The notes: a model not told the origin generated them from the letters alone. Counted from the stretch's first letter, positions 46,234-58,587 are shown. The stretch: 64,000 nucleotides of DNA from Macrolepiota albuminosa (GCA_027475525.1 JAMWFC010000033.1:248001-312000); one strand, 5' to 3'. Numbers and translations are program-made.

Positions 46234-47077
46234 AGCTGTAAAATACACTTTATTGCATGATCCTTGCGATGAAATGGTCTAAGGAACCGAGAAGTTCAAA
46301 CGCGACCTGGAAAAAATTACACACGTGACGTGGGAATGTCCCATGTTTTTCATGGCTTTACTTTTGAAAACTCCATACATCTTCGTTGAACCTTGAAGCT
46401 GATGACTGCCTTAGCCTCTTGATTAAAGTCTTTATGGTTGTTAACCCTTATTGAATCCTGGAGATACATCCCTCGTCTGTCAAGATTATTTCCAGAACCT
46501 CTCTCTAACTTCGATAACTTCAATACAAGAGTCTAAACATGGGTAACTCGATTGGTGGAATATCTTTAGGCAAACTTCATCGAGACGTAAGGTGTGTAAA
46601 CAGGGATGCATGACCAAAACGATGGGGTCGATGAATGTGACTGTATCAAACCAACCAGTATCTTTGAAACTAATTATTTCTTGTCCGAGACTGTGAAGAC
46701 TGTGATCAAACAGTTTGTGCCCCCAGGATACGGCGTGCCTCTGATTTTGTGAGATAACGCATCATCTCAACATGGTCCATATGAATCTCGAAGCTATACA
46801 GAAAGACAGAGGTAGATTGTTGAAGCTTGTGAGTGAGGGGTAATCGAGCCCATGTCCCACACAAATGTTTAAATGCTGCAGGACTCGAGTGAAGACCTGA
46901 AATATATCTCAATGCGACTTGACCCAAAATTTCAGGAGGCCTCCGAAATGTTAACAGGCAAAATGGCGAAAAAAAATTCATTTCATCTTCCAGGATAAAG
47001 CGAGTTACGAATACATTGCTCTGCACTAAACTTCAAACGTCTGATTCCAGCTTCGCACCAAGTCTCAGGACCCGTAA
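46234..47077. other. intergenic, no supportable gene
   Basis: A 107-codon minus ORF (46706-47026) has no recognised motif or splice context. The stretch separates the divergent 5' end of URB1 from the 3' end of laccase-like gene 1. Confidence 0.4.
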
Positions 47078-49819
47078 CTACTGGAGATCGGCAGGGAGAG
47101 CATCGTACTATGATACAGGCAGTAAATAGTCGTTCCAGGTGAGAAAATCCAAGAAGAATTTACCGCAGGGCAGAGTGCTTCCCAGGCAGCGTTGGGGTGA
47201 ATATCTGCACGGTCAGTACCATCGTTAACACCAGAGGCCATCACAGTCGCAAGTCCCGCTTGCATGTGCCAGAAGATATGGCAGTGGAAGAACCAGGTTC
47301 CTAAACGGACCGACAGGGTTAATACCACGATGCCAACTTCCCCAGAGAGGCTACTGACCAGGCCTATCAGTAACGAACCGGAGCGTAGTACCTGCAGCTC
47401 CGACACCAGCAACCTGATTCAATAAATGTTAAAAACGACCTCTGAATGCTAGTGGAAAACATGTCGACATACGTCGCGGCGGATGGGGTCCACAGTGTTG
47501 ACTAAGTTAGTGCTGTTTGACTTGACAAGGAAGAAATTGTTCTAATGGAGCGTCAATAGATGTGGTGGTGCACGGAATGAATACAATACGCACTCCGTGA
47601 AGGTGGAATGCTGGAAGACAGTGAATTCAGTGTGTATCCAAGGACAACGATTCTATCTAAGGTCCACTTACGATGAGCTTCGTCGTCATCACTATTCAGA
47701 AACAGATATAATAAATCAGATTGACTGGAGCCACTCTGATGATAAAATGCCTTACTTAGGAGGGAAATCAATCTGAATGACGGAGTTCTTTGGAATAATG
47801 AAAGTGTTCTCGGTGATATTGAAGTCAGCTGCATTGTTGGCACCGTCCAAGACCTTGACGAGCGTCGGGACCTCAGGAGGTAAGTACGAAACATTGTTGA
47901 CGTTCCACTGCGCCTTGCCAGCCGTCTGAAATGATGTCACTTTTTAGTACCAATCGCTTTTTTTCCAGGTACGCCACATACCACAACGAGGTTAAGGGTA
48001 ATGTTAACGTTCGGTGTGGGAGCCTGCCGATGTGATTAACAATTAAAACCGCTCTATCCCGACGAAACGATGGAGACACGAACAGCCTCAGCAACAAGGG
48101 GCTGACGAAAGAATTTAGCACACATCGTTCGACATTGCAATGAACACTTACACGAAGATTAGCTTCAACAAGAGCATTGGGGTTGAGCGGGCCAAGAGTC
48201 ATGGGTGTCTGAGGGTCAGCGTTGGGTGCTCCGGCATATCTCAAGATGGCGCGGGTGAGAGTCGCGTTTTCTGTTGATATATGCGTGAGTAGATTCAAAT
48301 CAGCTTGCAAGGATGCACTGACGGTTGGGATTCACAGCAGGATTGCCACCAACGAAGGGAGCGTTGATCCAGTAGTTAGCAACTGGCTGATTGGCTTGGA
48401 GCTACTCGGAATAAACAAACAGATGGTATTGGATCGAAAAGATGAACTTACGACGACGGAATACCGTTGCCCTGCGAGCATTTGGATTTCATTCACAGTC
48501 ATCGGGGTCGTAGGAGTACCGTCGGTCTCAATGATCGCTATACAATTCTACTCAGACAATCCAAAGGTTAGCTGGAAATATCGCATACTGAGATCGTGGC
48601 CGTCAACAGACATAGTGAACACATTGCGAGCCGATTGATTGATAATGCGGAATCGATAGCGCTTCCCAGCCTCGACATTCTGGACAAAGAACGGCACTTC
48701 TGGGCCACCCTGGAAGCGACCGGCACCATTGAAAGTACCAGAGTCAGAGACAGGTACGACACCGGTGGCGACGTAGCCAGCCAGCAAGGCAACGCTTGAG
48801 TTGTGCCACCAGTCACCTTTAGAGTAAATGAGCGAGCCATTTGGATAGCCGTGAATGAACTAGATGCTCACCGACTTGCCAAATCTACAAGTAACATTGA
48901 GTAGGGCCATTTTACAATGAACGCTGTTCAGGCACATACCGTGTTCTCGTCATCAATGTCATATAGGTGTGCCAGAGGATCTTCGGGATCTTTATGACGA
49001 TGACCATCATATCAGTACATCATCTTGCGTGAGAATGAAACACACCATAGACAACGAGAGGACCACGAAGACCCTGAACAATAAATATAAGCCATAGTCA
49101 ATTACAAGGGGAAAATATGAACTTACATCCACATACTGAACACTGAGTTGACTGTATGGAATCGTTAGAGGATAGAAGTTCACCATGCTCCAATCACGTA
49201 CCTGTGATACCAGAATGTACCTGTCTGTTGATTAATCAGTGGGACAGTATAGGTGAAGCTCGCCCCAGGTCCAACAGGGCACGTGGTGACGAATGGCGTT
49301 CCCTCATCGAAACTGTTCTGCGTCGTGAAAAAGATGCCATCGAAGTCCTACCACACAGATTAACAGGTCGAATAAAAAGACTCACGTGAGTACTTACCAA
49401 GCTGGTGCTCCGGCGCATCGTTGGGTCAGTCTAAGCAGCACATGTCACACAGGTTAGAAAAGACGAAGACAAATATTTACGAGGCGATTGTTCATCCTCA
49501 ATCGAAGAACGTCTCCTTTAGTGAGAGCAATGAGAGGGCCAGGATATCTGGACGAGCATAAGCTAGTGCTGGACGGTGTACAACAAGATTAAGAATATTC
49601 ACTGTCCGTTGGCCGTAATGACACCTAATAGTCTAGGTCGGCGAAGAGTTTGGAAACATAACGACAATACGTACTCCTCTCAAACCCATCAGGGGCCAGT
49701 CTTGTGTTTACAATATCCAGAGTGACATCCCTGACATTTCGCGGCGCAATAGCAACACCGCTGACAGGATGAGGTCTGAGAAGGGCTAAGACAGCTGAAG
49801 CAAAGAAAAGGAGCTGCAT
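47078..49819 (-). CDS. laccase-like multicopper oxidase 1, degenerate trinuclear site
   Basis: Starts at 49819 (MQLLFFASAVLALLRPHPVS, signal peptide), many introns, stop at 47078 after LCPAYDALPADLQ. The three cupredoxin domains are in order. Ligand motif L1, normally HWHG, reads DFDG (after TDPTMRRSTSL, directly across an intron). L2, normally HSH/HAH, reads HSQ (GTFWYHSQLSVQYVDG). L3 HPFHLHG and L4 WFFHCHIFWHMQAG are intact. So the type-1 copper site (His, Cys, His) is kept, but three of eight type-2/3 histidines are lost. Known laccases need all of them to reduce O2 to water, so oxidase activity is doubtful. Open frames and intact splice sites argue against a simple pseudogene. Confidence 0.88.
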
Positions 49820-49879
49820 GATGGGCAGTTGATGAGGATGGAAAAGCTTGACCTTTTGTACTGTTCTGGTGAGCATTCA

Positions 49880-49896
49880 AGTCCGCAAAAAGGACT
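49880..49896 (-). promoter_or_regulatory. dyad element upstream of laccase-like 1
   Basis: The dyad AGTCC-gcaaaaa-GGACT lies 61 bp 5' of the start codon. It is conserved at the same distance in the second copy (54675-54691), while flanking upstream sequence has diverged. Confidence 0.45.
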
Positions 49897-50100
49897 CGGG
49901 ACCGTTACATTGGTTGAGTTCGTGGTAGATCCCCACGCAGAGCAATAATATACGGTGAGAGGCGTTGAGTCCAATTTGCTTGCTCAAAATGTCCAATTCG
50001 ATAAGTGAAGACTGGGGATTGGACAGAACAAAGAGCTCCGTTTCTCGAACAGTACACGCAGAGGCAAAGACAGTTTTTCGTGAGAGTTGCCAAAACTCGT

Positions 50101-50613
50101 TCAGGTATTCAACCAGGAAGTGATCTTCACAGCATCAATGATCCAACCGAGGGGTAACCAGTATGTCCTGAAATGCAAACACGCCAAACAACTACAGAGT
50201 GGCCAATGGTCCCACCCACTGAGATAATCTAAACGCACAATGAACGTACGATTCCGTGAACGAAAATGAGGGACAGTTGCCTTGGCTCTGCGTCGAACTT
50301 GAAAGCGCAACTCCAGCTCCACCTGCCTGAGTGATGCTTCTAACCTATTTTTGGCTACCACTTTTCCTAGCATATGACTGATACGTTTGGCACCAAGGTT
50401 CACATGTTGTGCCGCGGGGCCGAACGGGGAATGATGTGGCTTTGGTTCAAATACTCCAAGAGCTATTAGATGCCTATAAATGAGGTTAAATTCACATTTG
50501 GTTGCTTTTTTTGAGTGAATGCGTAGTAGTTCCGCTACGATTACAGCAACAACAGCTGCTTTAGCATATTTACACAAACCTAGCTCAAACTGATTTCGTG
50601 ACCTAGAAGCCAT
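50101..50613 (-). CDS. unknown protein of the duplicated block, copy 1
   Basis: An intronless 170-codon ORF starts at 50613 (MASRSRNQFELGLCKYAKAA). It has a hydrophobic N-terminal part, a basic centre and a Trp/Cys-rich end; no family was recognised. The region 54950-55230, at the equivalent position upstream of laccase-like 2, retains short similarity (for example ccgaac..gaatgatgt in both) but no open frame. It is therefore part of the duplicated block and is either decayed in copy 2 or not a real gene. Confidence 0.35.
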   Translation of the reverse strand: MASRSRNQFELGLCKYAKAAVVAVIVAELLRIHSKKATKCEFNLIYRHLIALGVFEPKPHHSPFGPAAQHVNLGAKRISHMLGKVVAKNRLEASLRQVELELRFQVRRRAKATVPHFRSRNRTFIVRLDYLSGWDHWPLCSCLACLHFRTYWLPLGWIIDAVKITSWLNT

Positions 50614-51118
50614 TTTTCGACAGGGTACTTACTATGAGTTGGTTTCATTTCTTCCCCAAATAAACACTACCCGTATATCCGTTTGCTTCATATATGTATA
50701 TGTTGGAAGGAGTGGGTAGAAGAAGCGTTTGAGGTGCGCAGCCGTCGTGGGTAATCTCATCACGTGTCCTGTCGAGAACGGAATGGATGTCTTTCATACA
50801 TTATGGCATAGAGCTAGGATAATTTGTAACAGATAATTCGTACATGGTACATGTGCCGGATAAACAGCAACAGCAAAATCCAGTCGTTCATTGGCGATAT
50901 CTATCCTGGATAGGACGTTACTCAATCCAATCGCTTGTGCAGACCATCTACTTGAGTGGAACCGCAGAAATTTAACTTGAGGCGCAAAGTATTTTCGATG
51001 ATAGTAAGATACGTTGTAAAGAAATCGCGGCTTTCCTAGAAAATACTTTTACGGGGCCAAGGTAATCGACGATCGACCAATAGTAGGCCCGAGAAATGAA
51101 CTTCACTGTTCCTGTTGT

Positions 51119-51760
51119 CTATCGGCTCGTTTTATCCTTGATTGAAATAGTCCATCTACCATTCCACAAATCTCTCAAAAAAATAACCGCGGCGAAGTAA
51201 TTGTTCTTTGGGAAGGATCGACACCTTATATCTACAATCTCCAAATTCCTCCGGTACCTCGGAGGTCCGATGTACTTCAAGAGCATATGACCATTTATAT
51301 CCATGGTGTTGTCTGGCATTCTATGGTGACAATAACTTGGGAACGATACAGTTTGCGCACCGTTACCCAGGTATCCCCACGTACAAGATCACGATGGAAA
51401 CGAATCCTCCTTTAAAATACATACATTCACACAGACAACTATTGTTTGATGCACCTATGAGCAATATTTCCTCCGTTTTCAGTCGCAATTCACACAGTGT
51501 CCAACATACGGTCTCAGGCTGACATGTTTTCCACATATCAAGTGGAACCATTTGGAGCAACGAATCCTGTCGACGTGGGAGATGGAGTCAGATAATCTTG
51601 ATAGCTCCCACTGTCCTGCAGTAATATGGTCACTATCCTATAGTTCTTTCCGGGAGTGTTATTGACCGGAACGAACCGAATTAGGGGAGTGAGCGTAGCT
51701 GTACAGTTATCGATCTGATACTCTCCACACAGCAGCCTACATCCTCAACATGAAGCCGCT
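51119..51760 (-). CDS. unknown protein of the duplicated block, copy 1
   Basis: Minus-strand coding-like stretches include a 5' part with FVPVNNTPGKNYRIVTILLQ and TGFVAPNGST (about 51550-51730) and a 3' exon from about 51319 to 51119 containing IGPPRYRRNLEIVDIRC. The 3' exon has a diverged counterpart at 56267-56067 (GAPRYERSMEILVRRV). The beta-rich, Asn/Thr/Ser-rich 5' part looks extracellular. I could not fix start or splices. Function unknown. Confidence 0.35.
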
Positions 51761-51894
51761 TCAAAGCAGCGAGGTCTTTTCAGGCTTAAAGTTCCACACT
51801 GAAGAGAAATATTACAATTCCAAGAGAAGAAAAACAATTTACATCTTCGCAGCGCTTTACAAGTTCGCTCTTAAATTTACACCACTTCTGAAGG

Positions 51895-54611
51895 CTACTG
51901 TAGATCGGCCGGGAGGGCATCATACTACGACATGCTCAGTGAATAGTCGATTCAAGTCGCATGAAAGGCTTACGGCCGGGCAAAGAGCTTCCCAAGCAGC
52001 GTTGGGGTGAATATCTGCACGGTCAGTACCATCGTTGACACCAGAGGCCATCACAGTCGCAAGTCCCGCCTGCATATGCCAGAAGATATGGCAGTGGAAG
52101 AACCAGGTTCCTAAACAGGACAAAGTCGACACTACAGTTCTGCATTGACCTAAGAGGCTACTCACCTGGCCTAGTAGTAACGAATCGGAGTGTGGTACCG
52201 GCAGCTCCGACACCAGCAACCTAAGTTGACAAGTGTCTAAGCCGGTATGCTTCTATAATAGAGAAAATGTGGACGTACGTCACGGCGGATGGGATTCACA
52301 GTGTTAACCAATTCAGAGCTGTTCGACTTGACAAGGAAGAAATTGCTCTAATGGAGTGTCAATAGAGACAATAATTGCATGTCAATGGCCGCAATACGCA
52401 CTCCGTGAAGATGGAATGCTGAAGAATAGGGAATTGAGTATGGTTCCAAGGAAAATGATCATCCACTTACGATGAGCTTCATCGTCATCACTATGCAGAA
52501 ACGGATATAAGCAACGAGATAGTAAAGAGCACTCATGATAGTGTTAGCCTTACTTGGGAGGGAAATCGATCTGAATGACGGAGTTCTGAGGAATAATGAA
52601 AGTGTTCTCCGTGACATTGAAGTCGGCCGCATTGTTTGCACCATCCAAGACCTTGACGAGCGTCGGGACCTCAGGAGGTAAGTACGAAACATTGTTGACG
52701 TTCCACTGCGCCTTGCCAGCCGTCTGAAAATGATGTCACTTTAGTACCTGTCTTTGTTCCCCAGGTATGATGCATACCACAACGAGGTTAAGGGTAATGT
52801 TAACGTTCGGTGTGGGTGCCTGCCGATGTCATTAGCAATTAAAACCGTATCCCGACGAAACGATGGAGACACGAACAGCCTCAGCAACAAGGGGCTGATG
52901 AAAGAATTTAGCGCACATCGTCCGACATTGTAATGAACACTGACACGAAGATTAGCTTCAACAAGAGCATTGGGGTTGAGCGGGCCAAGAGTCATGGGTG
53001 TCTGAGGGTCAGCGTTGGGTGCTCCGGCATATCTCAAGATGGCACGGGTGAGAGTCGCGTTTTCTGATTGTAGATGCATGAGTAGATTTTAATCGAGTTG
53101 AAGAATTACACCGACGGTTCAGGTTACGAGAAGGATCGCCACCGACGAAGGGGGCGTTGATCCAGTAATTAGCGACCGGTTGGTTGGCTTCGAGCTACTC
53201 GGAATAAACAAATAGATGACCTTGTATCGAGAAGATGAACTTACGACGACGGAATACCGTTGACCTGCGAGCATTTGGATTTCATTCACAGTCATCGGGG
53301 TCGTAGGAGTACCGTCGGTCTCAATGATCGCTATACAATTCTACTCAGACAATCCAAAGGTTAGCTGGAAATATCGCATACTGAGATCGTGGCCGTCAAC
53401 AGACATAGTGAACACATTGCGAGCCGATTGATTGATAATGCGGAATCGGTAGCGCTTCCCAGCCTCGACATTCTGGACAAAGAACGGCACTTCTGGGCCG
53501 CCCTGGAAGCGACCAACACCATTGAAAGTACCAGAGTCAGACACGGGAACGATACCGGTGGCGACATAACCAGCCAGCAAGGCAACGCTTGAGTTGTGCC
53601 ACCAGTCACCTTAAGTATAAGTGAGCGGGCCAGCTAGAAACGTGGATGAATCAGATGCTCACCGACTTGCCAAATCTAAAGGTAACATTAAGTACATGAT
53701 ACTTAACAATGAACGCTGTTCAAACACATACCGTGTTCTCGTTATCAACGTCGTATAGGTGTGCCAGAGGATCTTCAGGATCTTTATGACGATGGTCGTC
53801 ATATCAGTACATCATCGCCCATGAGAATGAAACGCACCATATACAATGAGAGGACCACGAAGACCCTGAGCAGTAAATATAAGCCATAGTCAATTACAAC
53901 GGGAATATATTAACTTACATCCACATACTGAACACTGAGTTGACTTTATGGAATTTTCAGAGGCTAGAAATTCATCATGCTCCAATCACGCACCTGTGGT
54001 ACCAGAATGTACCTGTCTGTTGATTAATCAGTGGGACAGTATAGGTGAAGCTCGCCCCAGGTCCAACAGGGCACGTGGTGACGAATGGCGTTCCCTCATC
54101 GAAACTGTTCTGCGTCGTGAAAAAGATGCCATCGAAGTCCTACCACACAGATTAACAGGTCGAATAAAAAGACTCACGTGAGTACTTACCAAGCTGGTGC
54201 TCCGGCGCATCGTTGGGTCAGTCTAAGCAGCACATGTCACACAGGTTAGAAAAGACGAAGACAAATATTTACGAGGCGATTGTTCATCCTCAATCGAAGA
54301 ACGTCTCCTTTAGTGAGAGCAATGAGAGGGCCAGGATATCTGGACGAGCATAAGCTATTGCTGGACGGTGTGCAACAAGATTAAGAATATTCACTGTCCG
54401 TTGGCCGTAACGACACCTAACAGTCTAGGTCGGCGAAAAGTTTGAAAACATAACAACAATACGTACTCCTCTCAAACCCATCGGGGGCCAGTCTAGCATT
54501 CTCGATGTTCAGTGTGACATCCTTGACATTTCGCGGCGCAATAGCAACGCCGCTAACAGGATGAGGTCTAAGAAGGGCTAAGAGAGCTGAAGCAAAGAAA
54601 AGGAACTGCAT
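51895..54611 (-). CDS. laccase-like multicopper oxidase 2, degenerate trinuclear site
   Basis: Tandem paralogue of the gene at 47078, same strand and exon-intron plan, start codons 4,792 bp apart. Starts at 54611 (MQFLFFASALLALLRPHPVS, signal peptide) and stops at 51895 after YDALPADLQ. It shows the same ligand changes as its sister: DFDG for HWHG and HSQ for HSH, with the HCHIFWHMQAG block retained. Intron acceptors are kept, one being AAG instead of CAG. Because both copies share the altered ligands, the change predates the duplication. Long stretches including introns (for example about 54001-54355 against 49209-49563) appear identical, while others differ at many positions. Confidence 0.88.
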
Positions 54612-54674
54612 GATGGGCAGGTGGCGAAAGCAGTGAAAGGCGTTAGCTTTTGTACTGTCCTGATGAGCATTCTA

Positions 54675-54691
54675 AGTCCGCAAAAAGGACT
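54675..54691 (-). promoter_or_regulatory. dyad element upstream of laccase-like 2
   Basis: The dyad AGTCC-gcaaaaa-GGACT lies 64 bp 5' of the start codon, as in the other copy. Confidence 0.45.
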
Positions 54692-55309
54692 CGGGACATT
54701 GCATGGATGAGTATGCGGTAGATTGGCGCCATGTAAGTGCAATGTGAAATCATTCAGCTCAACATGGTTTTTCAGAACCCCGAATAGTGCCCATTTCACT
54801 AAGTGAAACCTGGGGATTGGATAAAGCCACGAGTTTAAAAGGAGTACGCGGGGTAAAACAGTCAATGTCGACGCCAAGACGCGTTTCGTGGGAGTGACCA
54901 AGTACAACTGTAGCAGTTACAAACTTGACAACATCAGGAATTCAAGCGAAGCTTCACATAGAATAACCACGACATTAAACGGTCGAGCTATAACGAAGAT
55001 CCAAGGCACGATGCGCGTCTGGTCTTGGACAGAACTTGTGCGACCACCGCAGTGACTTTGTCCTTTGACTTGTGCAATACACGTGCCGGTGATGCTCTAG
55101 ACATATCTGTGACCGCGTCTTTCCTGAATATGACATAGACGGTCACTGCCATGACGTGCCGCTGGGCCGAACATAGAATGATGTAGCGGATATTCCATGA
55201 GCGATTAAAAATACACCATGAATGGACTAATGTTCACATAGGATCAGCTTGGCGTCGCTCACGAAGATGATCTGCTTCTCATAATGCCCCGGAAATCAGA
55301 TACCCAGTG

Positions 55310-55463
55310 TTGCCACAATACAGCATAGTCAGTGCTTGGATATGGGGATTTTCATAGCTGAGAGCTAGATACGCGTTGGAATTTGATTGCCACAATACAG
55401 CATAGTCAGTGCTTGGATATGGGGATTTTCATAGCTGAGAGCTAGATACGCGTTGGAATTTGA
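55310..55463. repeat. 77-bp perfect tandem duplication (7 of 9)
   Basis: 55310-55386 equals 55387-55463, starting ttgccacaatacagcatag. No gene here. Confidence 0.95.
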
Positions 55464-56066
55464 TATATGCGACCTATAGATTTATGATTTTGAGGTTCTG
55501 ACAAAGCGATGCTTACTGTACTATAAGCAGCTTCCGTGGTTGCAATGAAAAAAAGAAATCGATCGCGAGGATAAAAGCGCATATCCTACCACGTGACTGT
55601 GAACCAATCAAAACGTTAATGGCGCGTGACTATCCTGTAATATCACGGCCTTTTTCTTGTCGAATTTTTAACGTTCTTCTCTGTGAGCTTTCAACAGGGT
55701 CTCGGTAGCCTTTTGAGCCATGCGCTTGAGGCAGTGGTCCTATGGTGCTGGCCCAATGCCAAGGTAGATACAAGATTTATCTGGTACGCAGAGCCTTGAT
55801 GATCATGCATGGACGATATTTCATCGCCCAAAGCAGTCCATAAAGACATCATCGCTCTCCATTGGAATAGTGCGGTTCTCAGCTCCTAACGACACGTTGT
55901 GCTCGCAGGTGGACGACATGACAGTGTCCCACTCCCAGAGATATATTTAGAACTTCCTTTGATAAAATTCCTTCAATGATTTGTTCTCCTGAATTTCATA
56001 GGAACTGATCTTTTGAGTGGCCTGTGTAACCGTTTCCCAGAATGTTAGATCTGCCATGCGGTCTTT

Positions 56067-56734
56067 TCACAGAAGATCTTCACTAAAAAGCAACACCCTC
56101 CGCACGAGTATCTCCATGCTCCTCTCGTACCTCGGAGCTCCGTTGAAATAATATCCTGTTCTGCACACTGTGTTATGACTATCTACGGCGACCCTTACTC
56201 TTGGGGCGATAATATTGCACGGTAAAGTAACCAAGTAATCCCACGTCCAAGCGCTGCCTTCGATCATGATGGAAGGTATTCAATTCAAAGATAACGATTG
56301 GCTCCTCCTTTTGCAGTTACAACACGTACACGAGTGATCTCATCCATCTGTTCCAGAATAATCTGACAGCATCTTTGGTTGATGGTGACAACTCTTTCTG
56401 CTTGATCTCGCTAACACATGACATCCGGTTCGACGCTGTCAGTGAAGGTAAATTTACCACGATAAATGCGGCCGTAGACGGATGTACGCTTATAAAGCAG
56501 CCATCCGCTCCCGGAGCGACATTAACCGGATTTGTTTCCCCAAGGTAGAAGCATGGTGCTCACTGATTTCTGCTTTTTTTGCCCCACGAACTTGGGTTGC
56601 CCTGTTCGTATCCCACGATTCGCGTAACAGGAGTTCAAGTTTGTATGACTAGACCCAATGAGAGAATTCCAATTATGTCCAACAGGCTCACAGGCTGTGT
56701 TATCCACAGGGGATGTTGTCCACACAACTGGCAC
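56067..56734 (-). pseudogene. diverged copy 2 of the unknown gene at 51119-51760
   Basis: A 3' exon-like ORF (56267-56067) shares GAPRYERSMEIL-type sequence with 51319-51119, and the order relative to laccase-like 2 matches that in copy 1. Upstream stretches (ORF 56734-56522) are not clearly alignable. Probably degraded. Confidence 0.3.
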
Positions 56735-58587
56735 GAGACCCTATTCTGACTTCCCGTGTCCCTCGCAGAATCTCATGATTCCGGAAGAAGGTTACTGCAT
56801 ATATGCTGTCTTAGTTGTAAGGGTAGATTGATCAATCGACCAATGAGGAGGATGTTCTAAGCTAACGATGCTGCAAATGCTGATTTATCCTAATGATAAT
56901 AAGTTAGGTCAAGGTATGGAGATTATTTTAGAATCGGGCTTTACTTTTTCAGTTTTGAGCTATTACGTTCATACCTCGGAATCGAAGTCTGAAAACATCC
57001 GTTTATATTACGAGATTTCTAAGGTTGCAACAATTACGTAGGGGATCATTCATGATTTCGGTGGCAGACGCAATAAACTTTCTATCATTTCAAAGTGCAA
57101 CAGAAAGAATGGAAAGTCTTGTTCGATTGTTGAAAGATCGACGTCGTAGACATGAATCCCGGAGAAGTATCCAGCACGTCCCCGAGGCATACTTAATACG
57201 TAATACGTGGATCATGTCAATTTTCGCGCCCAGTGAGTCGTAATACCGTTAAGAGACCGAATATGAGTCTTTCCGTCTCCTTGACTCGGCCTCTGTCTCA
57301 GAGTGTTGGCATCCATCATGATCATTTTCTACTTTTGGCCCTTCCATTGGAAGAATGACTGTTGAACCTGTTAGTATTTTACCATAATCACAAACGTCAC
57401 ACCAGCCACTCATCACGCAGGGCCACTAGCCACCCTCATTGCTTTGTCCATTGGCTCCCCCATTGTCTACGATACATATATATATACGACCACCATAGGT
57501 GAACCCCTCAGTCGATTATACCGGACTGAGGGGTAAGCAACTATTTACTATAGTGATACAGTACGAAACTAACAGTACCTACAGAGTGAACTTACGGTTG
57601 TTCTTAGGTACAGTTTAAATATTAGTCAATTATACCGGACTGAGGGAGTGAACTTACGGTTGTTCTTAGGTCTGGTTTCTAGCAGAACCTTTCAAATTCT
57701 TTGACTCTACTGTTTTCTACTAGAACTTGTTGAAAGCTTGTAAAACTCCTTCATATAACGTTTGAGCCCCAAGCATCTTTACCTACTTCGAAAATATGGA
57801 AAGAATTTCACATCACAAACGAACGAAGATATGGCTTGGAATTCGAAGGTCGAGCGAGATTGACACCGTGTTCACTTCGATCCAAAAATAAAATTTCTGA
57901 CAACGGTACCATAAGTTCGTCTAGTCGCGAAAAGGGTTTGATATGATATCTTCCCAACCTGTGGAAACTTCCACATGTTCTTCACTTTGCCCTGCCATTT
58001 GCCGCCAGGGACAGCGCAGATGTCCTCATATGTCACGAGAGCGATTGCCACGCATACCTGAAATATTCCAGGGTGTGGGCTCAATTTGTAACGTGAATAT
58101 GTACAGCGGAGGCAGAAACCTTAAAGCTTAGGACAATTGTGACAAAGATCAAATTCCTTGTGGCGCTAGGACTGATTATTCAAGTCGATGGTCGAATTTT
58201 AGTACGTATACATCATGCTATCCTAGCCTTTCCCAGAAATCCGTGGACTGCCATTTTACGGAACGAAAATCCTTCTTCACAGTTGCCATAGCGGTCGAAA
58301 TATTGCAACGACACGATGATACTACGAATGTTTGCTAAGTGATGATAACAATCAACTGCTAACTTTCAAATACACATTGCCTACTGCCCAACTCGTCTAA
58401 ACTAAAGAATTTGTCTGGACGTCAGGTTTAAAAAGTGACATCTGCTCATTATTTGAGTCTATCATGACATCTGGTCACATCATCCTTCAAGTCCTCAGTC
58501 TTTATCTTTAGACAATGCCTTCAATATATCGAAGCCAATCTCCATCCTTGGCAAGATTTTTAGGAACGTATTTTGCAGTTCGTCTCC
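56735..58587. other. no supportable gene; local repeat at 57503-57671
   Basis: Short ORFs only. A minus-strand 70-codon ORF at 57872-58084 is protein-like but unsupported. Confidence 0.35.
57503..57671. repeat. hairpin plus imperfect direct repeat
   Basis: The perfect 11-bp inverted arms acccctcagtc and gactgaggggt (57503-57513 / 57524-57534) enclose a 10-nt loop. The right half with its loop (attataccggactgaggg) recurs at about 57628. A second block (gtgaacttacggttgttctt) occurs at 57585 and 57647. The second copy lacks about 50 bp found in the first. Confidence 0.7.

Noticed and set aside
49236..49418. An alternative splice restoring HWHG in the laccase-like genes
   Set aside because: Neither the roughly 56-nt intron nor neighbouring frames contain an H-x-H-G; DFDG aligns exactly where HWHG belongs, in both copies.
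57585..57671. A tenth member of the 77-bp duplication set
   Set aside because: The offset is 62 bp and the copies are imperfect, so it is a different kind of repeat.
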